From JAUYQR01 sp031415015 (GTDB lineage: Bacteria; Pseudomonadota; Alphaproteobacteria; Rhodobacterales; Rhodobacteraceae), in the NCBI GenBank assembly GCA_031415015.1, contig JANOQT010000096.1, positions 1 to 64,000 of the forward strand: a stretch of 64,000 nucleotides of DNA, read 5' to 3'. The translations under genes and the position numbers were made by a program. The notes beneath the pieces were generated by a model. The model ran no database searches, had not been told where the DNA came from, and saw nothing but the letters and a program-made list of their open reading frames with translations. This document shows positions 25,113-32,796 of the stretch, one piece after another; the stretch's first letter is position 1, and every line of letters starts with the position of its first letter.

Positions 25113-26855
25113 TCAGCGCATTTCCTCGGCCGGAGTCACCCCCAAGATACCAAGGCCTGCGCAAATAACAACGCCCACGGCCCGTGCGAGAGCGATTTTT
25201 GCCTTCGAGACCTCGGCATTCTCTTGCAAGAACCGCAGACCGGCCTCGTCATTGCCCTTGTTCCACAGCGCGTGGAAGTCCGCCGCCAGTTCGTACAGAT
25301 AGAATGCCACCCGGTGCGGCTCGTTGCCTTTGGCGGCAATCTCGATCAGACGCGGCCATTCGGCCAGTTTGCGCGCCATCTGGATTTCCGCCTCGTGGTC
25401 CAGCACCGTCAGATCGGCATTGGCCAGAACGGCGTCGGACACATCCAGCCCCGCCTCGCGCGCCTTGCGCAGGATCGAGTTTACCCGCGCATTGGCATAT
25501 TGCACGTAAAAGACCGGATTGTCCTTGGACTGCTCCATCACCTTGTCGAAATCGAAATCCAGCGCCACGTCGTTCTTGCGGGTCAGCATTATGAAGCGGG
25601 TCACATCCGCGCCAACCTCGTCCACCACATCGCGCAGGGTCACGAAGGTGCCGGCACGTTTCGACATCTTGAACGGCTCGCCGCCCTTCCACAGTTTCAC
25701 CAGCTGGACCAGTTTGACATCGACCGGTACCCGGCCCTCGGACAACGCGGCCACCGCCGCCTTGATGCGCTTCACATAGCCGCCGTGGTCTGCACCCAGG
25801 ATGTCGATCAACTCGTCAAAGCCGCGCTGCACCTTGTCAAAGTGATAGGCAATATCAGGGGCGAAGTAGGTCCATGTCCCGTCGGACTTCTTGACAGTAC
25901 GGACCACATCATCGCCAAAAGCCGTCGACCGGAACAGCGTCTGGATTCTCGGCTCCCAATCATCCGGCTCCTTTCCCTTTGGTGGCTCCAGCGTGCCTTC
26001 ATAGACAAGACCCTTGTCCGTCAGGGTCTTGATCGCGGCTTCGATCTTGCCTGTGCCAAAAAGTGCCTTCTCGCTGGAATAGACATCCATCTCGACACCC
26101 AAGGCCGCCAGATCGCCCCGGATCGAGTCCATCATCATGTCGGTGGCGAAATCGCGGACGTCGGCCAGCCAGACTTCCTCGCCCTTGTCCAGCAGACTGC
26201 CCCCGTATTTGGCCTTCAGCGCTTCTCCGACCGGGATCAGATAATCCCCCGGATACAGCCCCTCACGGATTTCCGGCTCCAGCCCGTTCGCTTCGCGGTA
26301 GCGCTCAAAGGCTGACCGCGCCAGCGCTTCAACCTGCGTGCCACCGTCGTTGATGTAGTATTCCCGCGTCACGTCCCAGCCCGCATAGGCCAACAGCCGC
26401 GCCAGCGCGTCCCCGACCACCGCGCCGCGCACGTGGCCTACATGCATCGGCCCGGTCGGGTTGGCGCTGACAAACTCCACGTTCACCCGCCGACCGCGAC
26501 CAAGCGCGGACCGCCCGAACGCCGTCCCGGTTTCCAGCACCGCGCGCACCAGCCCCTGCCAGGCCGCATCCACCAGCCGCAGGTTCAAGAACCCCGGCCC
26601 GGCCACATCCGCCCCCGCCACGCGCGGATCGGCCATCAGCTTCGCCGCCAGCAGATCAGCGATCGCGCGCGGAGCCATCCCCGCCGGTTTCGCCAGCACC
26701 ATCGCGGCATTGGTCGCCAGGTGCCCATGCCCCGCATCGCGCGGCGGCTCGACCGCCACCCCGGCAAAGTCCAGCCCCGCAGGCAACGCGCCCCCGGCCA
26801 CAAGTTCGGCCAGCGCGCCCACCACCAGCTCACGGATATCGGCGAAAAGGTTCAT
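25113..26855 (-). CDS. argS: Arginyl-tRNA synthetase
   Basis: A 580-residue class I aminoacyl-tRNA synthetase. The HIGH-type motif is PTGPMHVGHVRGA (about residues 131-143) and the KMSKS-type motif is KMSKRAGTFV. An N-terminal additional domain and the C-terminal anticodon-binding DALR domain are present. It leads the operon with SPOR, nagZ, scpA and scpB. Confidence 0.96.
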   Translation of the reverse strand: MNLFADIRELVVGALAELVAGGALPAGLDFAGVAVEPPRDAGHGHLATNAAMVLAKPAGMAPRAIADLLAAKLMADPRVAGADVAGPGFLNLRLVDAAWQGLVRAVLETGTAFGRSALGRGRRVNVEFVSANPTGPMHVGHVRGAVVGDALARLLAYAGWDVTREYYINDGGTQVEALARSAFERYREANGLEPEIREGLYPGDYLIPVGEALKAKYGGSLLDKGEEVWLADVRDFATDMMMDSIRGDLAALGVEMDVYSSEKALFGTGKIEAAIKTLTDKGLVYEGTLEPPKGKEPDDWEPRIQTLFRSTAFGDDVVRTVKKSDGTWTYFAPDIAYHFDKVQRGFDELIDILGADHGGYVKRIKAAVAALSEGRVPVDVKLVQLVKLWKGGEPFKMSKRAGTFVTLRDVVDEVGADVTRFIMLTRKNDVALDFDFDKVMEQSKDNPVFYVQYANARVNSILRKAREAGLDVSDAVLANADLTVLDHEAEIQMARKLAEWPRLIEIAAKGNEPHRVAFYLYELAADFHALWNKGNDEAGLRFLQENAEVSKAKIALARAVGVVICAGLGILGVTPAEEMR

Positions 26856-26918
26856 TTGATCACATCCTGTCTCACGCCCAAGGCCATGCCAGAGGCCGCG
26901 TTTGAGGTCAAGGATCGC

Positions 26919-27389
26919 TCATCCCGAACGCCAGTCGGCCAGCGCCGGGTTATCCTCAGGCGTCGCCGCCAACCCCTCGGGCATCTGCACCGCCCGGCTG
27001 CGAAAATAATGCGTCTCGCGCGCGCCAAAGTAAAACGCCACCACCGCGCCCAGCAACCACCACAACGGCTCCGGCACCGCGTTCAGCCCGACCATCCGCC
27101 GCGCAAACGCCACCGGATCGACCATCGCATAGACGAACAGCCCGATCGTCCCGAACGCCAGCATCGGCCTTGGCAACCGGTTCAACCCGTTCACCAGCCG
27201 GTCGAACCACCCGGCCGAGGGGTTGCCGAACTCGTCCCCCAATTGCCGCAAGGCCGCCATCTGCGCTTCTGCCGACAACTCCATCCGCTTGGTGGCGGAC
27301 GGCACGAACACCTCCGCCATCCCCTTCGCCGCCTCGCCCAACGCCGTCACCGCACCGGGCGCGCCCACCAGCCTGCCAATCACGCCCAC
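26919..27389 (-). CDS. Holin of the gene-transfer-agent type
   Basis: A 156-residue small membrane protein matching the 3TM holin family named for gene transfer agent release. At least two hydrophobic helices are visible (MLAFGTIGLFVYAMV and WWLLGAVVAFYFG). It overlaps the upstream muramidase gene by 10 bases, forming a compact lysis cassette. Rhodobacter capsulatus keeps its GTA holin/endolysin pair away from the main GTA cluster, and the same seems true here, as no capsid genes are nearby. Assignment to GTA release rather than prophage lysis is inference. Confidence 0.8.
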   Translation of the reverse strand: MGVIGRLVGAPGAVTALGEAAKGMAEVFVPSATKRMELSAEAQMAALRQLGDEFGNPSAGWFDRLVNGLNRLPRPMLAFGTIGLFVYAMVDPVAFARRMVGLNAVPEPLWWLLGAVVAFYFGARETHYFRSRAVQMPEGLAATPEDNPALADWRSG

Positions 27390-27991
27390 CCCGACACCCG
27401 TGCCGCATGCTGCGCCGCCGTCAGGTGGTACTTCGGTGCAATGAACTCCTCGGCCCGCACGATCCAGCCGCCCTTGCCGCCATTGCGCTTGCGGGCAAAC
27501 TTGCGGCTGGCCGGGCGCTTGTCACCCAAAGCATAGTAATAATTCCGCCGCGCGATCCCGTAGGCGTCGGCCAGATGCGACGGTGCCGCCTCATAGGCCA
27601 TCTGTGCCGCCCTTATCGTCTGCGGCCCGACGTCACCGTCAGGATCACAGGGAAAACCCATATCCCCCAGCAATCGTTGCAGGATTTTCACCGCATTGCC
27701 GCCCGCATTGACATACATGTCAAAGACGCTGGCCTGCAAAACCTCCGGCAACGCCGCAATGCCGGGGCGCTTGAAATAGTGCTCCAGGTAAATCTCCACC
27801 GCCTGCGCCCGGGTCAAGGCGCGGACATCGGCCACGTCGATCCGGGTATCGCGGTTCACGTCAATGCCCAGCCGGCGCAGGGTACCGATGGTGACGCCGT
27901 GGTTGGTGGCCCCGCCCGGATCATCCGGGTCGTTCACAAAGCCGCCTTCGCGGGCGACAATCTCTTCGGCAATGTCTTTGACGGCAACCAT
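27380..27991 (-). CDS. GH108 muramidase (GTA-type endolysin)
   Basis: A 203-residue glycoside hydrolase family 108 lysozyme (TtsA-like). The catalytic glutamate is Glu15 in VAREGGFVND, followed by the family's DPGGATNHGVTIG. The C-terminal half fits a peptidoglycan-binding PG_binding_3 domain (DGDVGPQTIRAA onward). No signal peptide is visible, so export would depend on the holin. The start at 27991 has a perfect GGAGG site. First gene of the lysis pair. Confidence 0.85.
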   Translation of the reverse strand: MVAVKDIAEEIVAREGGFVNDPDDPGGATNHGVTIGTLRRLGIDVNRDTRIDVADVRALTRAQAVEIYLEHYFKRPGIAALPEVLQASVFDMYVNAGGNAVKILQRLLGDMGFPCDPDGDVGPQTIRAAQMAYEAAPSHLADAYGIARRNYYYALGDKRPASRKFARKRNGGKGGWIVRAEEFIAPKYHLTAAQHAARVSGWA

Positions 27992-28117
27992 TGATCCCTC
28001 CGGTTCAGCGCAGGTCTGCGCGCCAACCATCGGGAGATTCCGTTAATCCGCCTTCACCCCACCGCGCGCCACGCCGACCCTAGAATCTTTCGTCGAAAAA
28101 TCTTGGGCTGCCCGGCC

Positions 28118-28600
28118 TCAGCTCCCGGGGCTGTCAGGGTCCCGGTAGACCCCCTGTTCTTTCAGCATGTCCACCACTTCCTTGGGCATGTAGGTCTCGT
28201 CATGCTTGGCCAGCACTTCGGTGGCCACGAACGTATCCCCCTCCATCCGCCCCAGCGCGACCATGCCCTCGCCTTCGCCAAACAGGTCCGGCAGCACGCC
28301 GGTATAGCGGACCGGCACCGTCGCATTGGTGTCGGTCACCGTAAAACTGATCGTCGCCCCCTCGCCCCGGATCAGGCTGCCCGCCTCGACAAGACCGCCA
28401 ATCCGGAACACCTCATCGGCAGGCGGGGGTGCGGCAACCACCTCGGTCGGGCTGCGAAAGAAGTTCACGGCGGTTTTCGGCACGAAAAAGTAGATCGCCG
28501 CCATTGCCGCCATGATCGACAGGGCGGCCAGGGCGATGACCTGCACCCGTCTGCGCTTTTTCAGCCCCTTAAGGCCGCGAAAATCCTGCCTGCCCGCCAT
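28118..28600 (-). CDS. ccmE: Cytochrome c maturation protein CcmE
   Basis: A 160-residue haem chaperone of the System I cytochrome c pathway. One N-terminal membrane anchor (about residues 20-40) precedes the periplasmic OB-fold. His133, which binds haem covalently, and Tyr137 are in LAKHDETYMP. The start is ATG 28600 or the adjacent 28603. Other ccm genes are not in the window. An FNR-type box lies 53 bases upstream. Confidence 0.92.
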   Translation of the reverse strand: MAGRQDFRGLKGLKKRRRVQVIALAALSIMAAMAAIYFFVPKTAVNFFRSPTEVVAAPPPADEVFRIGGLVEAGSLIRGEGATISFTVTDTNATVPVRYTGVLPDLFGEGEGMVALGRMEGDTFVATEVLAKHDETYMPKEVVDMLKEQGVYRDPDSPGS

Positions 28601-28652
28601 CATCCGCTCCCGTTCAGGTAGCCCCGCTCTACCCCAACAGATCGGGGTTGCC

Positions 28653-28666
28653 TTGACCTTGGTCAA
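28653..28666 (-). promoter_or_regulatory. Candidate FNR/FnrL box before ccmE
   Basis: TTGACCTTGGTCAA is a perfect palindrome of the form TTGAC-N4-GTCAA, close to the FNR/FnrL consensus TTGAT-N4-ATCAA. It lies between the argC stop and the ccmE start, so ccmE probably has its own oxygen-responsive promoter. Confidence 0.55.
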
Positions 28667-28684
28667 CCCCTGCCGCCCCAAGGC

Positions 28685-29713
28685 TCAGGGAAAAACCGGT
28701 GCCAGCATCAAACCAGTGGTCTCCTCCAGCCCAAGCATCAGGTTGGCGTTCTGGATCGCTTGGCCGCTCGACCCTTTGGTCAGGTTGTCCAGCACCGCCA
28801 CCACCACCGCCAGCCCCGGTTTGCGGTCACCGACCACCCCGAGGTGACAAAAGTTCGACCCCGCGATATCGCGTGTCGAGGGCAGCGTGCCAAACGGCAA
28901 CACCCGCAGGAAAGGCTCCGCCGCATAGGCCGACGCCAGCGTCGCATGCACCGTGGCGGGGTCGCCCCTGACATAGACCGTCGCCAGAATCCCCCGGTTC
29001 ATCGGCAACAGATGCGGGGTGAACTGAACCTGTACCGGCCGCCCGGCGACCTTGGAAAACTCCTGATCGAACTCGCCCAGATGCCGGTGCTTGCCACCGG
29101 CGGAATAGGCATAGGTGCCGCCGGACAGTTCAGCATGCAGCAGGTTTTCCTTCAAGGACCGCCCTGCCCCGCTGACCCCTGCCTTGAGGTCGATCAGGAT
29201 GTCGTCCAGATCAATCACCCCCGCCGCGATCAATGGCCTAAGCGCAAACTGCCCGGTTGCCGCATTGCACCCGGTGCCCGCCACCAACCGCGCGCCGCGA
29301 ATGTCATCCCGGTAGAATTCGGTCAGGCCGTAGACCGCCTCTTTCTGCAACTCCGGCTGGGTGTGGGGCTGGCCGTACCATTTCTCATACGCCGCCGCAT
29401 CGCGCAGCCGGAAGTCGGCGCTCAGATCGACGATCTTCAATGTGCGCGGCAATTTGGCAATCACCTCTTGCGTCGTTGCATGAGGAAGGGCGCAGAAGCA
29501 CAGGTCAACATTGGAAAAATCAATTTCGTCGATCTTGACCAGCGGGGGCAGGTTCAGGTGTCGCAGGAACGGAAACACCTCCGCCATCTGCATCCCGGCC
29601 TTGCGGTCCGCCGACAGAGCGACGATCTGCATCGACGGATGCGTCGCAATCAGCCGCACCAGCTCCGCCCCGGTATAGCCCGAGGCGCCAAGGATGGCGA
29701 TCTTATGGGTCAC
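28685..29713 (-). CDS. argC: N-acetyl-gamma-glutamyl-phosphate reductase
   Basis: A 342-residue ArgC, third step of arginine synthesis, reducing N-acetylglutamyl phosphate with NADPH. The N-terminal nucleotide motif is ILGASGYTGAEL and the catalytic cysteine lies in VAGTGCNAATGQF. I prefer GTG 29713 as start: GAGGG lies 8 bases before it and the resulting MTHKIAILGASG is the usual N-terminus; an ATG at 29728 is less well placed. Confidence 0.94.
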   Translation of the reverse strand: MTHKIAILGASGYTGAELVRLIATHPSMQIVALSADRKAGMQMAEVFPFLRHLNLPPLVKIDEIDFSNVDLCFCALPHATTQEVIAKLPRTLKIVDLSADFRLRDAAAYEKWYGQPHTQPELQKEAVYGLTEFYRDDIRGARLVAGTGCNAATGQFALRPLIAAGVIDLDDILIDLKAGVSGAGRSLKENLLHAELSGGTYAYSAGGKHRHLGEFDQEFSKVAGRPVQVQFTPHLLPMNRGILATVYVRGDPATVHATLASAYAAEPFLRVLPFGTLPSTRDIAGSNFCHLGVVGDRKPGLAVVVAVLDNLTKGSSGQAIQNANLMLGLEETTGLMLAPVFP

Positions 29714-29862
29714 GGTCTTGGCCCTCATGGTGAATTCGGGCCTCTCTTTGCGCCGGACAGCCGGGATTTGCAAGAACCGCCGTGGGGTACGTCGAGGAAC
29801 CAAATCTTAAGAATTTGCTAATCTGATCGCATAACCTATTGATTTTATGAACACCCGCCAAA

Positions 29863-29878
29863 TGTCCACGCGTGGACA
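29863..29878. repeat. 16-bp palindrome TGTCCACGCGTGGACA, copy 1
   Basis: A perfect palindrome 7 bases past the epmA stop codon. The identical 16 bases occur again just past the efp stop (31597-31612). No T-tract follows on the epmA strand. Confidence 0.7.
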
Positions 29879-29885
29879 CGGCTTT

Positions 29886-30926
29886 TCACGCCACCGGCAC
29901 CCACATCACATCGTCAATCCTCGGTGCCCCCGTGGCCAGCATCACCACCCTGTCGAATCCCATGGCGATCCCCGAAGCCGGGGGCATGATCTTCAGCGCC
30001 TCCAGAAAATCCTCATCCACCGGATACCGCTCTCCATATACCCGCTCCTTCTCGTCCATCTCCAGCCCGAACCGCCGCCGCTGCTCCTCCGGATCGGTCA
30101 GCTCGCCGAACCCGTTGGCCAGCTCCACCCCACAGGCATAAACCTCGAACCGCTCCGCCACCCTTGGATCGCCCGGGACCTTCCGCGCCAGCGCCGCCTC
30201 CGCTGCCGGATAGCGGTCCAGGATCGTGATCCGTCCCATCCCCAGATGCGGCTCCACCCGCTCGCCCAGTACCCGGCTCAGCATGTCCGACCAGGTATCA
30301 TCCTGCGCTCGCCGGATACCCACCCGGTCCAGCTCATCCCCCAGCCGGTCCGCCGACACGGTCCCATCCGACCCGATCGAGGCCAGCAGGTCCACCCCCG
30401 CAAACCGCTGGAAGGCTTCCGCTACAGACAGCCGCTCCGCCTCGGCAAACGGGTCGCACTGGCGGCCCCGGAACCGCAGCTCCGTCTCCCCCGCAGCTTG
30501 CACCGCCAGACGAAGCAGGTTGACCACATCCCCCATCAGTGTCTCGTACCCCTCACCGACCCGATACCATTCCAGCATCGTGAACTCGGGGCTGTGCAGC
30601 GCCCCCCGCTCGCGGTTCCGCCAGACGTGGGAAAAGGCGTGGATCTTCGTCTCGCCCGCCGCCAGCAGCTTTTTCATCGCAAACTCGGGCGAAGTGTGGA
30701 GGTACATCTGCCGCCCCAGCCCATCATTGCCGATGGCCTTGGTGGCAAACCCGTGGAGATGCGCCTCGTTGCCGGGGCTGATCTGCAGCGCCGCAGGGTC
30801 CACTTCGGTGAACCCCTGCCCCGCCAGCCAGCCCCGGATGCCCGCCTGAATGCGTGACCGCGCCAGCAGAACCGGGCGGCGGTCGGCATGCAGGGACGGG
30901 GTCCACCAGGGGGAGACGGGTTTCAT
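29886..30926 (-). CDS. epmA: EF-P lysine ligase EpmA (PoxA/GenX)
   Basis: A 346-residue class II lysyl-tRNA synthetase paralogue lacking the anticodon-binding domain. It attaches (R)-beta-lysine to a lysine of elongation factor P. Motif 2 (FSHVWRNRERGALHSPEFTMLEWY, seen in parts) and the C-terminal motif 3 (ASGIAMGFDRVVML) are clear. The frame stays open far upstream across the efp gene, but that part is the complement of efp; the start is ATG 30926. It is divergent from efp, its substrate. EpmB is not in the window. Confidence 0.92.
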   Translation of the reverse strand: MKPVSPWWTPSLHADRRPVLLARSRIQAGIRGWLAGQGFTEVDPAALQISPGNEAHLHGFATKAIGNDGLGRQMYLHTSPEFAMKKLLAAGETKIHAFSHVWRNRERGALHSPEFTMLEWYRVGEGYETLMGDVVNLLRLAVQAAGETELRFRGRQCDPFAEAERLSVAEAFQRFAGVDLLASIGSDGTVSADRLGDELDRVGIRRAQDDTWSDMLSRVLGERVEPHLGMGRITILDRYPAAEAALARKVPGDPRVAERFEVYACGVELANGFGELTDPEEQRRRFGLEMDEKERVYGERYPVDEDFLEALKIMPPASGIAMGFDRVVMLATGAPRIDDVMWVPVA

Positions 30927-31007
30927 CTGGAAATTCCGGTAAGGATGCGGTAGGCCCGCGACGACGCCCGTGTAGGGGCCACGCCAGCCAATCACAAGGA
31001 CCGCGCT

Positions 31008-31574
31008 TTGAAAGTCATCGCCTCCTCGCTCCGCAAGGGCAATGTCGTCGAAATGGACGGCCGTCTCTATGTCGTCCTGAAATCCGAGAACTTCCATCCG
31101 GGCAAGGGTACGCCCACCACATCGGTCGACATGCGGCGGATTTCGGACGGGGTGAAGGTCGCGGAGCGCTGGCGGACCACCGAGATGGTCGAGAAGGCCA
31201 CTGTGGATGAGCGGGAGTATGATTTCCTGTACGAGGACGGCGAGGGGTTTCATTTCATGGAGCCGGAAAGCTATGAGCAGATCGCAGTCCACCCGGATGT
31301 GGTCGGCGACGGCAAGGTGTTCCTGACCGACGGGATGAAGGTGTATCTGAAGACCTTCGAGGGGGCCGCCATCGCGATCGAGTTTCCGATGCGGGTGATC
31401 GTGGAAATCAGCGAGACGGAACCGGTGGTGAAGGGGCAGACGGCGTCGTCTTCGTACAAGCCGGCGATCTGTTCGAACGGGTTGCGGGTGATGGTGCCGC
31501 CGCATATCGGGCCGGGGACGCGGATCGAGATCAACACCGAGGATAATTCCTATGTGGGGCGGTCGAAGGACTGA
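31008..31574 (+). CDS. efp: Elongation factor P
   Basis: A 188-residue EF-P, which rescues ribosomes stalled on polyproline. The modified lysine is Lys33 in ENFHPGKGTPTT. Domain order is KOW-like, OB and C-terminal OB, ending RIEINTEDNSYVGRSKD. The start codon is TTG (31008) with AAGGA 7 bases upstream; no ATG is available at this position. It is divergently paired with epmA, 81 bases apart. Confidence 0.95.
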   Translation: MKVIASSLRKGNVVEMDGRLYVVLKSENFHPGKGTPTTSVDMRRISDGVKVAERWRTTEMVEKATVDEREYDFLYEDGEGFHFMEPESYEQIAVHPDVVGDGKVFLTDGMKVYLKTFEGAAIAIEFPMRVIVEISETEPVVKGQTASSSYKPAICSNGLRVMVPPHIGPGTRIEINTEDNSYVGRSKD

Positions 31575-31592
31575 CCCCGGGGGCCGCAAGGG

Positions 31593-31616
31593 CCTCTGTC
31601 CACGCGTGGACAGAGG
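31593..31616. repeat. 24-bp palindrome containing TGTCCACGCGTGGACA, copy 2
   Basis: A perfect palindrome 18 bases past the efp stop. Its central 16 bases are identical to those after epmA. It could fold into a 12-bp hairpin with almost no loop. There is no T-tract. Confidence 0.7.
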
Positions 31617-31776
31617 GGTGGGGTTAGGGAAATCAATGAGTTGCGGGCGTGGATTAAGGGATTGTTAGGGTTTGAAGTCCCCTGGCGTCTGTCTTGCCTT
31701 CACATGGGAGGCGCTGTCAGCGGCACCGTAAACGTGAGGTGTCTTGCCATCTAACTGGCCAAACCGGACAGATCGC

Positions 31777-31805
31777 TTCACATTACATACATATTCAGCT
31801 ATGAT
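31777..31805 (+). promoter_or_regulatory. Near-consensus sigma-70 promoter
   Basis: TTCACA (31777-31782), exactly 17 bases, TATGAT (31800-31805): each hexamer matches consensus in 5 of 6 positions. It lies 37 bases before the ATG at 31843. It is the best textbook promoter in the window and is unusually AT-rich for it. Confidence 0.65.
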
Positions 31806-31842
31806 TGTAAGATGGCATCAAATGCCAATTCGGAGACACAGG

Positions 31843-32421
31843 ATGCTGAAACTCATCCTCCTCGGTGGACTTTCTTTGGCTGCGTTCTTTATGGCTATTG
31901 CGGTGACCGATCCATCTCCGTGCGATGATCAAGTTCGGGGATTTGAGCAAACAGCGCAGGCTTCTTTATCATATGTCAGAGAGGAACTGACAAAGATAGA
32001 TGGCAGTCTAACAGCCGCGAAGACAAAAAGGTATCTTCAGACATTTGAGTTTTCTGCCGCTGAATACGCAGCGATTCAGTTCTGCCTTGTGGACTGCAGA
32101 TTCCTCAGTGCTTGCGCAAGGTGGAAGTTCTGGATGGCGCCGTCTGAAGCCTGTCCAACGGAGTATCAGAACTACCAACGTCGTGCAACTGAAGCAAATC
32201 AACGACTTGAAAGATTGGCAGATGCAGGGCAGCAGGTAAGGAAAGTAGTCGTGGCAGCAGCAGAACAGGAGGATGCAAAAGAGAAGCTTGATTCTGTCTC
32301 AAAAGGGTATCGATCAAACGACAACGCGGTAAAGTCGGCGAAGGCCGAACTAAAGCGAACTGAGGAGGCTTTTGACGCAGAACTGGCTTTGCTTTCGCTT
32401 GATCTGGAGCCAGCATTTTAA
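31843..32421 (+). CDS. AT-rich orphan protein with signal peptide/anchor and coiled coil
   Basis: A 192-residue protein of no family I recognise. Residues 1-20 (MLKLILLGGLSLAAFFMAIA) are a signal peptide or membrane anchor. Four cysteines (DPSPCDD, QFCLVDCRF, SACARW) and ACPTEY suggest periplasmic disulfides. The C-terminal half is strongly helical and charged (EANQRLERLADAGQQVRK, AEQEDAKEKL, AELKRTEEAFDAEL), probably coiled coil. Base composition and codon use are much less GC-rich than the neighbours, indicating horizontal origin. GGAG lies 8 bases before the ATG. Confidence 0.7.
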   Translation: MLKLILLGGLSLAAFFMAIAVTDPSPCDDQVRGFEQTAQASLSYVREELTKIDGSLTAAKTKRYLQTFEFSAAEYAAIQFCLVDCRFLSACARWKFWMAPSEACPTEYQNYQRRATEANQRLERLADAGQQVRKVVVAAAEQEDAKEKLDSVSKGYRSNDNAVKSAKAELKRTEEAFDAELALLSLDLEPAF

Positions 32422-32559
32422 GCCAGCAGAAGATCAGAATATTTAAATCATGACTGTTATTAACTGCTTTACCTTAAGGATTTCGTTTTTCCGTGTCTGT
32501 TCGTGACCCTCTGAACACAGTGTTTAATTGGTCGCATTGGCAAGTTGACCGTACGCGAC

Positions 32560-32588
32560 ATCGCGGGGTGAACCCCGCCCTACGGGGT
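32560..32588 (-). repeat. GTAGG-flanked hairpin repeat, copy C
   Basis: On the minus strand CCGTAGG followed by the stem GCGGGGT/ACCCCGC (32563-32569, 32572-32578) and GATG. Its TAG is the stop codon of the BrnA remnant. Confidence 0.6.
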
Positions 32589-32756
32589 TCTGTCCAGCCC
32601 CGCTGCCCGCCTCAAAGCCGCGTTCATTCGCCCCTGCCAGCCCGGCCCGTCGGCTTTGAACCGCTCCAGCACGTCGGCGTCGAGGCGGAGGGTGGTGGAG
32701 CCTTCGGTCACTGGTGCTTTCGGGCGGCAGCGCTGGACTGTCGTTTTGGCGCAGCG
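32580..32756 (-). pseudogene. BrnA-like antitoxin remnant
   Basis: An open stretch of 58 codons encodes STTLRLDADVLERFKADG and then PGWQGRMNAALRRAAGL, the conserved ribbon-helix-helix end of BrnA/DUF4415 antitoxins. The normal N-terminal 40-50 residues are missing: an in-frame TGA lies at 32757-32759, immediately beside hairpin repeat D. The only in-frame start is GTG 32711, giving 43 residues. No BrnT toxin is present. It is enclosed exactly between repeat copies C and D. Confidence 0.7.
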
Positions 32757-32757
32757 T

Positions 32758-32787
32758 CATGGTGCGTGAAATCACGCACCCTACGGG
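32758..32787 (-). repeat. GTAGG-flanked hairpin repeat, copy D
   Basis: On the minus strand CCCGTAGG followed by the stem GGTGCGTG/CACGCACC (8 bp, loop 32769-32772) and ATG. It lies 9 bases after the murI stop and borders the truncated end of the BrnA remnant. Confidence 0.6.
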
Positions 32788-32796
32788 AATACCCCC

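Noticed and set aside
30927..31589. EpmA reading frame extended to 567 residues across the efp gene
   Set aside because: The extension is the complement of efp, has no homology to ligases, and the normal EpmA start with standard length is at 30926.
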